This document shows, one piece after another, positions 33,660 through 35,955 of a stretch of DNA of 35,955 nt. Made by a program: the position numbers and the translations under genes. The notes under the pieces are model-generated. The model worked only from the letters and a program-made list of their open reading frames with translations. It was not told the DNA's origin and ran no database searches. How positions within the stretch are numbered: position 1 is the first letter of the stretch; every line of letters begins with the position of its first letter. The stretch comes from an uncultured Alphaproteobacteria bacterium (GTDB taxonomy: Bacteria > Pseudomonadota > Alphaproteobacteria > RF32 > CAG-239), in contig CALXYB010000013.1 of assembly GCA_944392835.1 (NCBI GenBank), forward strand, positions 1 through 35,955, written 5' to 3'.

Positions 33660-34906
33660 AGTGCCAAAGCCTCCTCTTTTGAAATTATTCGGCAAACATT
33701 GGAAAGGACATTTTTCTTACGGTGCAAATTTTGCCTGATAAGCTTATCTAATCCCGTATTTATCCAAAGATTATAAACATTAATACTTTTTCCCGTATAA
33801 GATTGATAAACATTATACAAGCACTGTAGCTTACATTTATAATCAAAAGTCTGCGAAAAATAAATAATATTATTACATGTGCATAAATCCAAACCGCGAG
33901 AATCAACTCCGTAAGTAGAAAACATAACATTAATTCTCTGCCCGAACAACTTAACTGCTTTTTTCTTATTACACCTTCCCGAAAGGACGACATACTTTCC
34001 GCGTTGCAAAAAACCACATTCCTTAAAAAAACGAATTTCATCAAGATATTTTAGGTATATTATAACCTTTTCATCTCTTGCCAAAATCTCATCTACCAAC
34101 TTAAACAAACCTTCAACTTTGTTCTTTGCAATCGTATAAATATGCTGAAAACGCTGTACCACCTCCATAAACACAACTTGTTCCTTATCCTTCAAAAAAG
34201 CATTTTTTTCTTCTTCATAACTTTCTGCTTCCCTTGGCGTTAAATCAAAACAAAGATCTGTATAATTAATTTTTTGCGTATTATCCAAATCACATTCAAA
34301 AATAAACGGGCGCATCTGTTCAATCAAAATTTTTTCATTTTCAGGTTTTGACCACTTCCGAACCGTTCCATCATCATAGGGTGAAAGATATGTATTCAAA
34401 AATTGCGTTTCTGACATATTAAGAACAGAGGGATGCATAAATTCAATTTGCGAATACAAATCAACCAAACCCTGTGTCAATGGTAATCCACACAAAATCA
34501 ACCGATAATCAAATAAATTTCGCATAGTCAGCAAACGCCTAGTGCGTCCGGCCTCACTATTCTTAATAGTAATACTCTCATCCACCACACAAAAAACTTT
34601 ATATCTTTCAGCCAAAGAATAAAGTTGCAAATAATGCACATCTGAACAAGATATATTTTCAATAGAAAAGAAACAAATTTCTTTACGTAAGCCAACCAAA
34701 TTTTCATCTATTGTTTTCGTATACCCCGCCCACCCCAAAAAAGAAGAAGGCGCAATCCACACCACAACATCTATCTCATCTTGTTTATCTTTAACCAAAT
34801 CCAGAGCCATTTTAATCTTTTTGGCACCCATCTTCATAAACAAGGCACCGGCTTTCAGTTTTGATAACTTGGCTCTGGAGGTTTCAAAACCGTAATCTTC
34901 GTCCAT
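33656..34906 (-). CDS. SNF2-like superfamily 2 protein with degenerate ATPase motifs
   Basis: The 416-residue product keeps the order of SNF2-type helicase motifs. ALFMKMGAKKIKMAL stands where the Walker A loop should be. Then come a VVDESITIKN box (Asp 109, Glu 110), YRLILCGLPLTQGLVDLYSQ for motif III, and a C-terminal RecA-like half with VMFSTYGVDSRGLDL. The loop GAKKIK replaces the usual G-T-G-K-T pattern, keeping one Lys but losing the second Gly and the Thr. Motif VI reads CLYNVYQSYTGKS, without the arginine finger of the usual RxxRxGQ. It may be an inactive or unusual ATPase that binds DNA as a scaffold. The protein is shorter than typical SNF2 helicases and lacks the N-terminal Q-motif region. 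First gene of the operon, in an AT-rich context. Confidence 0.78.
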   Translation of the reverse strand: MDEDYGFETSRAKLSKLKAGALFMKMGAKKIKMALDLVKDKQDEIDVVVWIAPSSFLGWAGYTKTIDENLVGLRKEICFFSIENISCSDVHYLQLYSLAERYKVFCVVDESITIKNSEAGRTRRLLTMRNLFDYRLILCGLPLTQGLVDLYSQIEFMHPSVLNMSETQFLNTYLSPYDDGTVRKWSKPENEKILIEQMRPFIFECDLDNTQKINYTDLCFDLTPREAESYEEEKNAFLKDKEQVVFMEVVQRFQHIYTIAKNKVEGLFKLVDEILARDEKVIIYLKYLDEIRFFKECGFLQRGKYVVLSGRCNKKKAVKLFGQRINVMFSTYGVDSRGLDLCTCNNIIYFSQTFDYKCKLQCLYNVYQSYTGKSINVYNLWINTGLDKLIRQNLHRKKNVLSNVCRIISKEEALAL

Positions 34907-35031
34907 TCTCTTTTACTGACTTGTATATAAAGTATTAATTATATTTAATATATAATGAAGTTTCTGTATTTTCTACCAGTAGTTTATATTTGTTAACAAC
35001 TTACGCATTTTTGACGCATATTTTTTTATTC

Positions 35032-35059
35032 TTTACAAAAAAAACTGGATTTTTATAAT
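35032..35059 (+). promoter_or_regulatory. Sigma-70-type promoter of the YqeK gene
   Basis: TTTACA (35032-35037), a 16-base spacer and a perfect TATAAT (35054-35059) lie 68 bases before the start codon, the best -10 box in the window. Confidence 0.65.
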
Positions 35060-35127
35060 AAAATCAATTATATATAGTAAATATCATAACGGCAAAAACC
35101 AAAAGCTTCATCAGGAGGATTAGCCGA

Positions 35128-35727
35128 ATGACTGATAACACAATTACTTGCACTGATTTTTATTCTCTGGAAGAAAACATCATCCACAACTTTACATCAA
35201 ACAAAAAACCCGAAATCTTAGCGCATACCCTAAAAGTTAAAGATAATGCTCTAGCCCTGGCAAAAAGATTTGTCATAGACTACGAGCAAGCCAAAACAGC
35301 AGCTTTTCTGCATGACATAAGCACGCTTATTCCTGTTGAACATTACATTCCGATGGCTGAGGCTCTTGATTTAGAAATTTTTGCTGTAGAACGCGAAAAC
35401 CCATATCTTCTTCATCAAAGAATATCTCGCATTGTTGCGGTTGAAACATTTAATATTGTAGATAAAGAAGTTCTCAATGCCATCAACTGCCATACAACCC
35501 TACGCAAAAATGCCTCAAACTTAGATAAGCTTCTCTTTTTAGCCGACAAATTAAGTTGGGATAGTAAAGATACTCCGGCTTATATGCCTTTAGTAAAAAA
35601 AGCTGCAGAGGTTTCCTTAGATAACGCCATCAAATGTTATTTTGAAAATTTGATGCTTAATAAAGATAAGATTAAAACCCCTCACCCTTGGCTTTTGGAA
35701 GCTTGGGAAGAAATTCATAACACATAA
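35128..35727 (+). CDS. yqeK: YqeK-like HD-domain phosphohydrolase
   Basis: YqeK proteins are HD-domain metalloenzymes that split diadenosine tetraphosphate (Ap4A) symmetrically into two ADP. The 199-residue product has the metal ligands His 33 (AHTLKV), His-Asp 62-63 (FLHD), His 96 (LLHQ), His 122 (INCHTT) and Asp 145, with FLADKLSWD near 137-145. The usual HTTG of the family is replaced by HTTL, a mild departure. YqeK often sits with nadD and rsfS in other bacteria; neither is here. The ATG at 35128 has a strong GGAGG nine bases upstream. The 125-bp tandem repeat begins seven bases after its stop codon. Confidence 0.82.
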   Translation: MTDNTITCTDFYSLEENIIHNFTSNKKPEILAHTLKVKDNALALAKRFVIDYEQAKTAAFLHDISTLIPVEHYIPMAEALDLEIFAVERENPYLLHQRISRIVAVETFNIVDKEVLNAINCHTTLRKNASNLDKLLFLADKLSWDSKDTPAYMPLVKKAAEVSLDNAIKCYFENLMLNKDKIKTPHPWLLEAWEEIHNT

Positions 35728-35734
35728 TCTCTTT

Positions 35735-35955
35735 CAAAATTCCGACAGCAACGCCCAAATTTCCCATTCTCTTTTTTTTTGAAAATCACGATTAATGCGG
35801 AAAGTTGTAGGCGCTTAGGATTTTGAAAATTTTAGCGTAGTATGACCTACGTGAATTTTCAAAATTCCGACAGCAACACCCAAATTTCCCATTCTCTTTT
35901 TTTTTGAAAATCACGATTAATGCGGGAAGTTGTAGGCGCTTAGGATTTTGAAAAT
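35735..35955. repeat. 125-bp tandem repeat running off the window end
   Basis: Copy 1 (35735-35859) is followed directly by copy 2 (35860-35955, cut by the window edge). Over the 96 shared bases I count only two differences (acgccc/acaccc and gcggaaag/gcgggaag). The junction forms a long nested hairpin: attttgaaaatt (35820-35831) pairs with aattttcaaaat (35854-35865), and inside it cgtag (35836-35840) pairs with ctacg (35847-35851) around tatgac. Copy 2 ends with the left arm of the same hairpin, so further copies may follow. No coding potential is seen. Confidence 0.88.

Noticed and set aside
35735..35955. A CRISPR array at the right end
   Set aside because: The units are 125 bases and directly adjacent, with no unique spacers between short repeats, and no cas gene is near.

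Overview
The window most likely comes from a low-GC, AT-rich alphaproteobacterium, motile and Gram-negative. The evidence is an outer-membrane lipid transport pair (MlaA/MlaC), a flagellar hook gene with a sigma-54-type promoter, MotA/MotB stator genes, split accB/accC, CCA-encoding tRNA genes and many lipoprotein or periplasmic products. Gut-type uncultured Alphaproteobacteria are a plausible source, but that is inference from gene style, not from a marker gene.

Layout, left to right. 1-311: a GC-rich unexplained end, then tRNA-Phe with terminator and promoter. 312-4255 (minus): a 715-residue orphan protein, flgE, and a single-domain EamA transporter. 4523-7188 (plus): accB-accC, then a membrane protein. 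7244-8407 (minus): a WbpE/DegT sugar aminotransferase. 8612-10036 (plus): mlaA-mlaC. 10070-10544 (minus): two very small membrane proteins. 10707-14690 (minus): TPR protein, MoxR ATPase, DUF58 protein and second TPR protein, read as one unit. 14768-17561 (plus): a UvrD/PcrA helicase and a thioredoxin-like lipoprotein. 17636-18983 (minus): tRNA-Met and an ROK kinase coupled to a small membrane protein. 19126-21069 (plus): a YgiW-like OB-fold protein and motA-motB. Then DUF3750 (minus) and TerC/Alx (plus). 22948-23360 has no gene and holds diverged repeats and a large hairpin.

23361-30268 (minus) is a tightly coupled seven-gene operon: rmlA, rmlC, rmlD, an AlgI-type MBOAT O-acyltransferase, two tandem AlgJ/AlgX-like acetyltransferases, and rmlB. 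Together these can make dTDP-L-rhamnose and acetylate a surface polysaccharide. An ArsB/NhaD-type transporter lies upstream, also on the minus strand.

31829-34906 (minus) is the most unusual part. It is a three-gene operon of a SNF2-like protein with degenerate ATPase motifs, an IbrA-like (DUF3440) PP-loop/PAPS-reductase-family protein, and an IbrB-like ParB-fold protein. It looks like an accessory or phage-type cassette of unknown function. The window ends with a YqeK-like HD phosphohydrolase (plus) and the start of a 125-bp tandem repeat whose unit junction forms a large nested hairpin.
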